A stretch of 12,855 nucleotides of DNA from Isotricha intestinalis (Eukaryota > Ciliophora > Litostomatea > Vestibuliferida > Isotrichidae). The notes beneath the pieces are model-generated. The model searched no databases, was not told where the DNA came from, and saw nothing but the letters and a program-made list of their open reading frames with translations. Position numbers and translations under genes: made by a program. The stretch's first letter is position 1. Each line of letters starts with the position of its first letter. Shown here one piece after another: positions 1 through 9,100 of this stretch. The stretch lies in the NCBI GenBank assembly GCA_023807065.1, contig JAJJLU010000976.1, positions 1 through 12,855 of the forward strand, read 5' to 3'.

Positions 1-187
1 AAAGATATAATTTAAATTTAAAATAATATTATTTAAGAATTAATTATATGTATAAGTAACAATTTAATAAAACATTGTTTATTAATAATAAATTGATTGT
101 TTATATATTTATTGTTAAAAATTCTTCTATTATTATTTTAATTTATTTTAAATAAAAAAAAAATATAATTTGTATATCAATTAAAAT
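1..187. other. Left flank, no gene seen
   Basis: This AT-rich stretch lies downstream of the first minus-strand gene. It contains homopolymer A and T runs but no coding pattern and no telomere-like repeat, so the chromosome evidently continues to the left. It presumably holds the 3' untranslated region and polyadenylation region of the TBC gene. Confidence 0.5.
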
Positions 188-1879
188 TTAATATTGATTT
201 GTTGAAACAAATTTAATACTTAATTTTAATTTTTTAGATAAGTTTTTTAATAAAAGTTTATTTTCTTTTTCTGTTTGTTCTAAAAATTTTGATAATTCTA
301 TTTTATAATTATTTCTTTCTTTATTTATTCTTTCAACATGATATTTTTTTTTATCTAATAATTTATAATTTTCCATTAATTGTTTATTTAAATTTTCTAA
401 ATCTTTATTAGTTCTATTTAATTTTTTTTGAACTATTTCTTTATCACTTTTTTCTTTTTTAAATCCTTTAAATAAATTAATTATTTTATTTCTTCTTTTA
501 ATTGTAGGAGTATAATTCCTTTTATTTTGATTAGGAGTTTCAAATAAATTTATTTTATTTTTTTCTTGAACAAAGCTTTTAATTTGATTATTTTGATTTA
601 AAATATGATTTAAAACATTTTCATATCCATTTTTCATTTCAATTAAAACTTCAATTTTTAATTTAATATTTTTACATAAATTTAATTCTAATTTATAATC
701 TTTTTCAGCTTGTTCATAATCTTTATTAATTTTTTGAATTTTATTTTCAACAAGAATTATTTTTTGATGAATTTTTTCATTTGAAATTTCTATATTTCTT
801 CTATAAGAATTTATAAATTCATTTTGATCATTTTCCCATTTATAATTTTTATCTTTTAACTTTTCTAAAACTTGTTCAATGAAAAAATCTTCTTTTAACT
901 CTTGTAGTTTTTTATTAGTAACTTTAAAATGATTATAATGTTTAATAATATCTTTAAAATTAATATTATCAAACTTTTTATTACGAAAATATTTACTGAA
1001 AGAATTTAAATCCATTTTAATTAAATCTTTTTTCATTAAATTTAAGAAAATTAAACAAAATTTAAATATTGCTTTCCATTTATCAATAATAAAAACATCC
1101 CATACTTTATATAAAATATCAAAAGGTAAATAAGAAGAAAAAATAGTTAAAATCCATTTAGAAAAAAACAAATGAGGATTAATTTGATTTTTTTTAAAGT
1201 GATTTGATAATTGAGGAAAATATGTTTTAATATAAAAATTTAATTGATAAATTCTAATAAGATAATCAGGCATATTTTTTAAAAAAAGTAAATTTAATTC
1301 TAAATTATCAATAAAAGATAAAAAAATCCAAAAAGAAATTTTTTCAATGTTTATAAAATTAATTAAAGCTCCAACAATAAAATTCATTCCTTGACAATAA
1401 CCAATTTCTGGTCTTAAAAAAGCCATTGAGTTTAAAATATTTTTTAATTGAGAATTACCATTTTCTTTAATAAATTTTTCCGTATGAAAAGTCCTTGTTA
1501 TATCTCTTTCTATTTCTTCAAAAAATTGTTTTAATTTTTTATTGTTTTTACTCTCTTTTTCTGATAATTTTAATATTGAATTATAATAATTATTTGTTAT
1601 TTTATATTCAATTAATTCTTTCTTTACATTTTCTATTAATTTATTTATATTTATATTAGATTGGAAATACAATAATCTTGTTTTTGATGTTATACATCCT
1701 AATTTACAATATTCTTTTATTATTTTTTTCTCTTTTAAAATCGAGTAGAAATTCTTATTTGTATTTCTTAAATTTATTAATTCATTAAATTCTAAATATG
1801 ATATTATTGAAATCATAATTTTAATATTTTTATGTTGAAATATTTGTTCAATAGAATTAACCCCCTTTAAAGATTTCAT
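188..1879 (-). CDS. F-box-like / TBC-domain Rab GTPase-activating protein with coiled-coil tail
   Basis: The likely role is to switch off a Rab GTPase by accelerating GTP hydrolysis during membrane traffic. Residues about 20-60 resemble an F-box helix cluster (IISYLEFNELINL followed by NKNFYSIL). The TBC domain spans about residues 80-320. It carries both catalytic fingers: Arg129 in IERDITRTF and Gln163 in GYCQGMNF. The later conserved helices include KWILTIFSSYLPFD (241-254) and KVWDVFI (258-264). The usual N-terminal TBC R-x-x-W element is not obvious. Residues about 370-435 and 480-550 are charged coiled coil, separated by a basic stretch near 453-475. The start is the first ATG after an in-frame TAA two codons upstream, and the stop is TAA. 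It is intronless. It diverges from the VAP-like gene across 37 bases. GAP activity is well supported by the dual fingers. The Rab target is unknown, and the F-box call is weaker because it rests on pattern only. Confidence 0.88.
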   Translation of the reverse strand: MKSLKGVNSIEQIFQHKNIKIMISIISYLEFNELINLRNTNKNFYSILKEKKIIKEYCKLGCITSKTRLLYFQSNININKLIENVKKELIEYKITNNYYNSILKLSEKESKNNKKLKQFFEEIERDITRTFHTEKFIKENGNSQLKNILNSMAFLRPEIGYCQGMNFIVGALINFINIEKISFWIFLSFIDNLELNLLFLKNMPDYLIRIYQLNFYIKTYFPQLSNHFKKNQINPHLFFSKWILTIFSSYLPFDILYKVWDVFIIDKWKAIFKFCLIFLNLMKKDLIKMDLNSFSKYFRNKKFDNINFKDIIKHYNHFKVTNKKLQELKEDFFIEQVLEKLKDKNYKWENDQNEFINSYRRNIEISNEKIHQKIILVENKIQKINKDYEQAEKDYKLELNLCKNIKLKIEVLIEMKNGYENVLNHILNQNNQIKSFVQEKNKINLFETPNQNKRNYTPTIKRRNKIINLFKGFKKEKSDKEIVQKKLNRTNKDLENLNKQLMENYKLLDKKKYHVERINKERNNYKIELSKFLEQTEKENKLLLKNLSKKLKLSIKFVSTNQY

Positions 1880-1916
1880 TTTTTATTTTTGATTTAAAAT
1901 TAAAAATTTTAAAAAT
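1880..1916. promoter_or_regulatory. 37-base divergent intergenic region (shared promoter)
   Basis: These 37 bases separate two divergent start codons and are almost entirely A and T. They must hold both 5' untranslated regions, or transcription must start inside the opposite gene. No individual motif can be defined. Each side has an in-frame stop just upstream of its ATG, which fixes both starts. Confidence 0.55.
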
Positions 1917-2795
1917 ATGGATAATATTAATAAAGAAAATACATATTTTAATTCAACAAATCCTTTTTCAAAAAATGCAATGAATGAAAATTCTTTTGAA
2001 AAACATTTATTTAAAAGAAAACATTCAAAAAACAATAGTATTCAAGATTCTTGGATAGAAAAAACAGATTCAAAAATAATATTAATAAAAATAATAGACC
2101 AATGCTTTTATGAAGGTCATTTAACATTAAAAAATAAAACAAATGATTATTTAGTATTTAAATTTAAAAACATAAAACAATATTATTCAATAACTCCAAT
2201 TTTATATTATATAAAGCCTAAAAATCAAATAACAATTAATTTAAAAAAATTTCAAAGATTAACTTTAGATAATCAAATGAATATTAAAGATAATATTTTT
2301 TTAATTTTAGCAAAATCAGATAAAATTATAGAAGATGTAAATGATGCTATAATTTATTTAAGAAAAGATGATTTATATTCTCCTGAATATCAAGTCATTC
2401 AATTTTTTATTGAAATTGATAATGGATATAATCCTTTAAATACTAAAAATTTAATTGAAAAAAGAAAAAGAATTCTTGAAGAATATAATAAGCAATTAAA
2501 TATTAATAATATTGATTCTTGTGATGAAATTAAAAATTTAATTAATTTTGTTAAAAAAGATATTTTAAATTATAAAAAAAAAATATCTGATTTAAAAAGT
2601 AAATTAGGTGATATGAATAAAAATAATATTATTAAACAAACTGAAGTTATTTTTGATAAAGAAACTTTTGATAAAATTAATCTTTTAAAAAAAAAAGAAA
2701 AAGATTCTAATGATTCAATTTCTATTTCTATGTTTTTATTTTTAATTTCTATTTGTTTGTTCATTGGAAAATTTTTAAAATCTTTTGTAAGATAA
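1917..2795 (+). CDS. VAP-like MSP-domain protein, tail-anchored
   Basis: This is probably a VAP/Scs2-type receptor of the endoplasmic reticulum that tethers lipid-transfer and trafficking proteins through its MSP domain. Residues 1-50 are polar and look disordered. Residues about 53-168 fit a divergent MSP beta-sandwich: LTLKNKTNDYLVFKFKN (69-85), then YSITP (90-94), IKPKNQITINL (99-109) and IKDNIFLILA (123-132). These match the family order L-x-L-x-N, F-K-x-K, Y-x-V-x-P, I-x-P and K-F-x-V. Residues about 175-262 are charged and coiled-coil prone. Residues about 268-286 form one hydrophobic segment ending six residues before the C-terminus, as in tail-anchored VAPs. An in-frame TGA lies upstream of the ATG, and the stop is TAA. 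Domain order and length match VAPs, but identity to the MSP consensus is low. FFAT-motif binding is inferred, not shown. Confidence 0.72.
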   Translation: MDNINKENTYFNSTNPFSKNAMNENSFEKHLFKRKHSKNNSIQDSWIEKTDSKIILIKIIDQCFYEGHLTLKNKTNDYLVFKFKNIKQYYSITPILYYIKPKNQITINLKKFQRLTLDNQMNIKDNIFLILAKSDKIIEDVNDAIIYLRKDDLYSPEYQVIQFFIEIDNGYNPLNTKNLIEKRKRILEEYNKQLNINNIDSCDEIKNLINFVKKDILNYKKKISDLKSKLGDMNKNNIIKQTEVIFDKETFDKINLLKKKEKDSNDSISISMFLFLISICLFIGKFLKSFVR

Positions 2796-2980
2796 AATTT
2801 ATTAAAATACTTTTTAAAAAAACATAAAATATAAAGTTAAAGAATAATAATTTTAATAATGAGATAATGATATAAATGAAAGAATAAATAATTAAATAAA
2901 ATATATTTCAAAAAAATAAAAGACTTTATATTACAAATTTCATTTAAATAAAAAAAAAAGTTTAAATTTTTATATGATAA
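2796..2980. terminator. Convergent 3' intergenic region
   Basis: These 185 AT-rich bases lie between two TAA stops facing each other, so they should contain both 3' ends and polyadenylation regions. AATAAA-like strings occur, but in sequence this AT-rich they are not informative. A run of nine A followed by GTTTAAATT at 2951-2968 recurs exactly at 6053-6070, in the other convergent gap. Confidence 0.4.
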
Positions 2981-4528
2981 TTATTTAAAAGTATTATTTG
3001 TATTATTTAAACCCATATTAGTATTAATACTACTTTCAGTAGCATAATTTTCCATTGCTTGTTGGAGTAGATTTTTACTTCTTTCACTTATATTTGTCAT
3101 TTGACTTAATTGAAATTCATTTGTATTTTCATTAAATGTATCATTGTTTATTTTATTATTATTTACTTTTTGATAATTATTATCTCTATTATTTAAATTA
3201 TTATCTATTTTATTTTTATTATTTTGTTGAAAATCATTTTTAAAACCTTTATTATTATTATCATTTATATTATCTTGTCTAATATAATTTATATCATTAT
3301 TATTATATATTATATTATTATTGTATTGATTATTTGTTTGATAATTTTTTTGAGGATTTTGATTATAATATTGATTTTCATTGTCAAAATTATTTTGATT
3401 ATAATTTTGAATTTGATTATTAATATTTCTTTTGTTTCTGTTATTATCATTTTTTATGTTTTCACTCATATAATCATTATTTACTTGATAATAATTATTA
3501 TTATTTTCATTATTATAATTATTATTATCTTCATAATTATTATCATTATTTTCATAATTATCTTCATTAATATTATTCTCATCATTATTATTATTATATT
3601 GAATATTTTCATTATTATAATAATTTTGATTATTATCATAATTATTATTTCCTTGGGTTTTATATTCATTATTTTTTGGAACATTATAATTATTATAATA
3701 TTGATAATCATTATAATTATTATTTTCTTGTTCATTATTATAAAATTGTTGTTGAGATACTTCATCATAATTATCATTATAATTATTACTATTATTATCT
3801 GAATCTTGATTTTCTATTATTTCATTATCATTTTTATTTTCTTCATTATTACTTTTATATCTTCTTTTCTCTCTTTGATTATAATTTTCATTGTTTTTTT
3901 CATCAACTTTTCTTTCAATTTTTTCAGGTTTGAAATTTCTATCATAACTAATTGCATAATTTATTCTTTTAATATTTTTTTTAGGTGTTATTTTTTTTTT
4001 TTTCTTACCATATTTCTTTTTATCTAAATCAACTAATTCTTTAATTTTACTTTTTGTTTTCATTATATTTTTTCTATTTTCATAATTTTGTTTCTTAACT
4101 TTTTCAAATGATAATTTTCTTTCTTTTCTTTTATCATAATAACTATTATTATTATCTTCATAATAAAAATTAAAATCTTTATTAATATAAAAGTTATTAA
4201 AAGGTTCATCATCATATTTTTTTTTATCTTTACAAATTATTTCATAATCTTCATAACATAAATTTTTTCCACTTCTCCATTCATTAGAAGCTTTATTATT
4301 TGATTTATGAATAAAGTTATTTTCTTTTTTATATGAAAATACATTATCTTTTAAATCATATAATATATTTTCAAAATCATCATCAGAAAAATAATTTGAT
4401 TTAAATGATGATTTTAAATTTAAAATTGCTATTTCTAATAAAGTTGGAATTATGAAGGGCCATTTATCTTCATTATATTCTTTTAGAAAATCTCTAATAA
4501 TTTTATGTTTTAAACAAGTTTTTAACAT
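2981..4528 (-). CDS. Asn-rich prion-like protein with ordered N-terminal cap, unknown function
   Basis: I do not recognise the family. Residues 1-62 are a compact, probably helical segment with hydrophobic periodicity (HKIIRDFLKEYNEDKWPFII, then TLLEIAILNL), which looks like the conserved part. Residues 80-210 are basic and include KKYGKKKKKITPKK (171-184), a possible nuclear-localisation or nucleic-acid/microtubule-binding patch. The tract ISYDRNFKPEKIE (193-205) may be a conserved short motif. Residues about 222-470 are mostly Asn with Tyr, Gln, Asp and Glu, which is low-complexity and prion-like. Residues 472-495 (QLSQMTNISERSKNLLQQ onward) form a short amphipathic helix. An in-frame TAA lies seven codons upstream of the ATG, and the stop is TAA. 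It is intronless. It is convergent with the VAP-like gene and divergent from the membrane-protein relic. The uninterrupted frame through a skewed repeat tract supports selection. Function is unknown. Confidence 0.75.
   Translation of the reverse strand: MLKTCLKHKIIRDFLKEYNEDKWPFIIPTLLEIAILNLKSSFKSNYFSDDDFENILYDLKDNVFSYKKENNFIHKSNNKASNEWRSGKNLCYEDYEIICKDKKKYDDEPFNNFYINKDFNFYYEDNNNSYYDKRKERKLSFEKVKKQNYENRKNIMKTKSKIKELVDLDKKKYGKKKKKITPKKNIKRINYAISYDRNFKPEKIERKVDEKNNENYNQREKRRYKSNNEENKNDNEIIENQDSDNNSNNYNDNYDEVSQQQFYNNEQENNNYNDYQYYNNYNVPKNNEYKTQGNNNYDNNQNYYNNENIQYNNNNDENNINEDNYENNDNNYEDNNNYNNENNNNYYQVNNDYMSENIKNDNNRNKRNINNQIQNYNQNNFDNENQYYNQNPQKNYQTNNQYNNNIIYNNNDINYIRQDNINDNNNKGFKNDFQQNNKNKIDNNLNNRDNNYQKVNNNKINNDTFNENTNEFQLSQMTNISERSKNLLQQAMENYATESSINTNMGLNNTNNTFK
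3119..3865 (-). repeat. Low-complexity AAT/ATT-rich tract encoding the Asn-rich region
   Basis: On the plus strand this is a long imperfect ATT/TTA trinucleotide-rich tract. Read on the minus strand it gives mainly AAT and AAC codons with interspersed TAT, GAA, GAT and CAA. It lies wholly inside the Asn-rich gene and does not break its frame. Open frames on the opposite strand here are Ile-rich by-products of the repeat. Length variation between strains would be expected. Confidence 0.75.
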
Positions 4529-4598
4529 TTTTATAATATAAATTATTTATTTTATTTTAATTTTGGTAAGATATTTTATTTTAAAAAATTTGATATTA
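4529..4598. promoter_or_regulatory. Divergent 5' region between Asn-rich gene and membrane-protein relic
   Basis: About 70 AT-rich bases separate the start of the minus-strand gene from the apparent original start of the plus-strand relic. By comparison with the other divergent gaps here, it probably was a shared promoter and may now serve only the minus-strand gene. No specific motif can be supported. Confidence 0.4.
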
Positions 4599-6030
4599 GT
4601 GGGAAAATTTTTTTTTATATTTAATTTATTAATTGTTTTTTTACTTTATTTTAAAGAAAAATTTTTATCTAAGATAATAAGGATATTTCACAACTAAATG
4701 TTATTTTAGATATTATTCAGATAAATCATTTGCAATATTTATAAATGATATAACTTTAAATTTTTATTTTTAAATTAATTTAAAAAAATTATATTTAAAT
4801 AAATTATATGAAATAAAAAATCCTGAATTAAAATTTATGAATGTTAATAATTTAGAGAAAAATAATTCTGATTCTAATTCTTTTTCTGATAAAAATAAAT
4901 AAATATGTATGAAGTTTTTCAATAGAAAAAGAAAGTGATGAATATAAAATAAATTATATTTCTAATGAAATAAATGGAAAAAATAAAGGATTAAATAATA
5001 TTGAGCTATTTAAATTTATTCTTAATCAACAGAATGAAGAAGAAATACAACTTAAATATAGTGATATAAGTTTATCTTCTAATTTTAAATATGAAAAAAA
5101 TGGAATTGAAAAAATTGAATTTCTTCTTTATTTGTTGATAATCATATAGAAAATTATTGTTTGATGAAAGTGAAAATAAATTAAAATTTAAAATTTTTGT
5201 TTCAAAAGATGATGAAGTTATTTACAAAAATAATAAGAAAGTTAGAAGATTATGAATCAAATAATTTTCCTTCAGAAAATGAAATCAGATATACTTTTAA
5301 TAATAAAAAAATTTAAAGCACCAAAATTAATAATTTCAAATTTGAACCTGATTTTACTTGTTTTTAAAGAATTATCAAACTATAATTATTTTTATGGTTA
5401 TCACAATGCGATTATTTTGTTATAATTGTAATTATTATTAATATAATAATGAAAATATTATAATGAAAAAACACAATATAATTAAATATGAAGAATTTAG
5501 TAATACGAAAGTAATTTTAAATGAAATATGATTAATGTGTTTATTTTGAATTAATCCCTGGAAATGATATTTTTGAATATGAATATTTTTCAGTAAATAT
5601 TTCTTTTAATCTTTTATAACTTCTTTTTATAATTTATGTCAAAGTTTTTCTAAAGAACCTGTACAAACTGAAAATATTATTTTAATTTTTGATATTCCTT
5701 TAAATAAAAATGTTAGCTTTCAACATCAAAAAAATAGAAATAAAAAATAATTATATTACTTAAATATTTACTATTCAAAATCCTATTGAAGATGAAATAA
5801 TAGAAGTTTTTCCAAATAATGATGATAAAGAATTTAAAAAACAATGAAAAGGAATAAGAAATTTTAGTGGATTATTAATTATAGTTATTTCTTTTATCTT
5901 TTTAAGGTTATTTAATTTATATTATTTATATAAATATTTATTTTTAATTTTTTTTTGTAGGATAAAAAAAAGTAAAATTATAAACACTGAGGCTAAATTG
6001 TTAGATAATATAAAAAAACACATTAAATAA
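4599..6030 (+). pseudogene. Decayed gene for a type I membrane protein
   Basis: Coding-like sequence runs through this region but jumps frame repeatedly. A GTG at 4599, perhaps a mutated ATG, opens a hydrophobic signal-peptide-like stretch (GKFFFIFNLLIVFLLYF, 4602-4652). Ectodomain fragments follow: GYFTTKCYFRYYSD from 4681, with in-frame TAA at 4771 and 4900; an open stretch 4913-5146; 5142-5252; 5221-5313; 5315-5422; 5451-5528; YFELIPGNDIFEYEYF from 5542; 5619-5747; and NPIEDEIIEVFPNNDDKEF from 5779. A TGA at 5845, where Trp would fit, precedes a membrane segment (GLLIIVISFIFL, 5869-5904). A basic cytoplasmic tail ends in TAA at 6028. The domain order implies a single-pass protein of roughly 450-480 residues. 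At least eight disruptions are visible, while the flanking genes have none, which argues against sequencing error. No family is recognised. Several tiny introns could explain a few jumps but not the in-frame TAAs within good coding stretches. Confidence 0.75.
5907..5960 (+). other. Possible 54-base remnant intron in the relic
   Basis: A GT...AG segment starts GTTATTT, ends TTTTTTTTTGTAG, is more AT-rich than its surroundings and has a length divisible by three. Removing it joins the membrane segment directly to the basic tail (FLR then IKKSK) in frame. The 5' splice site is weak, and reading through also stays open, giving a longer hydrophobic stretch. Either reading is possible. Confidence 0.3.
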
Positions 6031-6175
6031 TCAATGAAATAAAATTTCAAGTAAAAAAAAAGTTTAAATTAAAATAAATTATAAATTCAAATGTAAATTA
6101 CAGGAAATATATTAAAAAAAGTATTTGATAATTCAATGTTAATTTTGTTTTATATTTAAAAATAAATATAATTGT
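6031..6175. terminator. Convergent 3' intergenic region
   Basis: These 145 AT-rich bases lie between the TAA of the membrane-protein relic and the TAA of the large minus-strand gene. They should include the 3' end of the large gene. They carry the A9-GTTTAAATT string (6053-6070) also found in the other convergent gap. No gene is seen. Confidence 0.4.
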
Positions 6176-9100
6176 TTATTGAATAATATCATGTTGTATT
6201 AAATATAACAAAACATCAAATTTAGGATAAGTATAATTTAAAATATTAAAGTCCTTTCCAAGAGATTTAATTTTTTCAAAAAATTGATAAAAATCATAAT
6301 CTTTAAATGTTTCCATAAATTCATTTAATTTATTAATTTCAATTTTTATTTTTTCTCTTAACCAATTTTCATTTAATTTAAAATTATTTATTCTTTGATT
6401 ATTATAATATTTCACAGTCTGAATAACTAATGGATAATAAATATTAATTTCTTCTTTTGAATTTAATATTAAATTAAATTCTCTTTTTATTTGTTTTAAT
6501 TCTTCAAATACCAATAATTTTATTTTATTATAAATTAATTCAACAATTTTTAAATGTTCAGAATCATAATTATTTTCTATATTTAAAAGGAATAATATTT
6601 CTTTAGAAATCAAATAATTATAATTTTTCTTTATTAATTTTTTATATTCTTCTTTTTGGTTAAATAATAAAAGATAATAATCTTTAATTTCTTTTTTTAA
6701 ATAAGTAATTGATAAATAACTCTTTAAAATATTTTCTAAAAATAAAAAATCTTCTGAATTTATATTTAAAGATGATATATTTAATGTAATAAAATCTAAA
6801 TTTTGAAATTGATTATATTCTATTATTGATAATTCAAAATCTTTTTTTATATTATTATAGAATAAAATTAAATCCTTATTTTCATCATAAAAATTATAAA
6901 AGTATTCTAATTTTTTACATAAAATTTCTATATTTTTCTTTATTCTTAAATTATTCTTTTTAAATTTGTCTAAAATTTCTTCTTTACTTTTTTTTATTAA
7001 ATTATTTTTCTTTTCTTCTGATAAAATATCTTGAAAATTTGAAATTATTTTAGTAAATATTTCTTCTAATTTTATTTCAATTTTATTAAATATATCTTTA
7101 TCATTCTTTGATATTAAAGAAAAAAGATCTTGATTAAAAATCTTTTTAGTATTCCTTAAATTAAATAATTGATTTATTAAATCTTTTTCTGATTCAAACT
7201 TTTTATCATTATTTAAATCTTTTAAAATAATTTCCCAAGAATTATATAAATTAAAATAATTAATATCATTTTGATGAATAATTGCTCCTATTTTTTTAAT
7301 GAAAAGTTGGATAATATTATAAATAAAATAAAAATGATATTCTGATTTAAATTTATTTCTTTGTAAAAAAGAATTACATTCTTTTTCTTCCATTTTTAAA
7401 TAAATATGTTGATAATTATAATTAAAATATAAATCTTGGTTAAGATAAAATAATTTTCTAAATATATTTTTATCAGTAATTTCTTCTAATTCTCCTATTT
7501 TGTTAATATAAATATTATCATTAATTAAAGTTATATTTTTTAAAAATTTCATTTCTTCAAAAGAAAGATTTATCTGTTTATCTTTTTTATTAATAAATTT
7601 TTCCAAAATATTCATTTCATTTTTGAGATTTTTTTTAATATTTGATTTATTACTTTCTAAGTTTTGATATTTAAATGTAATATAATTATATACTGAAATT
7701 GTTTTTTCTTTATCTAAATAATTTTTAAGAGAATTTGAACCTATTTCTTCCATTATATTTAGTTTGTCATTTTCATTAAATATATTTGGTAATAATGACT
7801 TTATTTTTTCTAAATAAATGTCATTTTCTGGAATATTTTCAATTGATGTTTTATTTTCTAGTTTCAAATCATTAAATTTTTTTATTGTTTTATTTTTTAA
7901 TTTTTCAAAAAAAAATTTATACAAATAAATCTTATAAATATGAGATATATTTTCAAATATTTTATTTAGAAATTGTTCATAAACCTTATTTTTATTTTTT
8001 TTGATTTTGATTTCATAATAAATATAATTAAAAGATTCAAAAAGAATTCTTAAATCTCCAATTATAGGCATAAAGGAAGTTTTATTATTTTTTAAAAGAG
8101 AAGTCATTGATTGTAAAAGAATATTTCTTATTATGAGTAATTGATTAAATATATTAGAAATGAAATAATTATAATTCATAAATTGATATTTAAATTGATT
8201 TAAATTTATTTCAATTAAATTTTCAATTTTTTGTTTTATATAATCTAACTCTAAATTATCATAAGGTTTTTCTTTTAATTGTTGCAAAAAAATTTGAATT
8301 TTTGTTAAAATCATACTTTTTAAATTATTCTGTTCTTTTAAAGAATTTAAAACTAATATATTTTCTTTTCTGTTTAATTGTTCTTTATCAATAATATATT
8401 TTTCATATTTATTTTTTTCATTAAAAGAAAAAAATGAAGATAAATTAAAAATAATATTTAAATTAATAGAATCTGTTTCTTTCATTTTCAAATAATCATT
8501 TTTCAATAAATTAATAAAGAATTGATTCGATATATTATATTTTACATTAATATCATTAATAATTACTTTTCTTAATATAAAATTATCATTATTATATAAT
8601 AATAAACATTTCTCGCAATAAGAATTATTATTATTATCTGATAAATATTTTTTAATTTGATTATGATTTTTACAAATAAAAGGTATTTGATTAAAAGGAA
8701 TATAATCAAAATTATTTTTTAAACAATTTTTACATTTCAATTCTTCACTAAAGAATTCTAAAAATATTTCATATTGTTTAAATTTTTTATTACAAATATT
8801 ACAATTAATTTCTTTTATATCTTCAATAAAATTTGTTATTAATTTTATCTTTTCATCACAATTACATTTTATTTTAATTGAGTCTAAGTTATAAAATGTT
8901 AATTTATAAGTTTCATAACATTTTGAACATAGTAAACTTTCAGTTAAAAATAAATCAGTGAATTTAAGTAAATTATTATAATTAAGATTTGATTTTATAT
9001 TTTCAATATTATTATTATATGTATTAATTATTTTTTCAGTTAAGTAATATAATTCTTGATAAGAAGAAAAAACTTCTTTGAAATTAAATTTTTTTATTTC

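Noticed and set aside
1..187. Telomere or chromosome end at the left edge
   Set aside because: No CCCCAAT-type repeat is present, so the left edge is an arbitrary cut.
2570..2764. 64-codon minus-strand open frame
   Set aside because: It lies opposite the C-terminal part of the VAP-like gene and is shorter and less protein-like than it.
3224..3802. Ile-rich open frame of 192 codons on the plus strand
   Set aside because: It is the antisense reading of the AAT-rich tract in the Asn-rich gene. Its protein is almost pure Ile with no other structure.
3481..4027. Further short open frames in the same tract on both strands (98, 85 and 73 codons)
   Set aside because: They are alternative-frame by-products of the trinucleotide-rich sequence, with monotonous Ile, Met, Tyr or Phe composition.
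4566..4599. GTAAGA...ATTAG segment that looks like a 34-base intron before the relic
   Set aside because: No ATG or coding sequence precedes it within the 37 bases before the neighbouring gene start, so there is no upstream exon to join. It is probably chance.
4599..6030. Frame jumps in the relic as sequencing errors
   Set aside because: The surrounding genes, including one of 4.35 kb with many homopolymers, have no disruptions. A cluster of eight or more errors confined to one gene is unlikely, though reads were not available to check.
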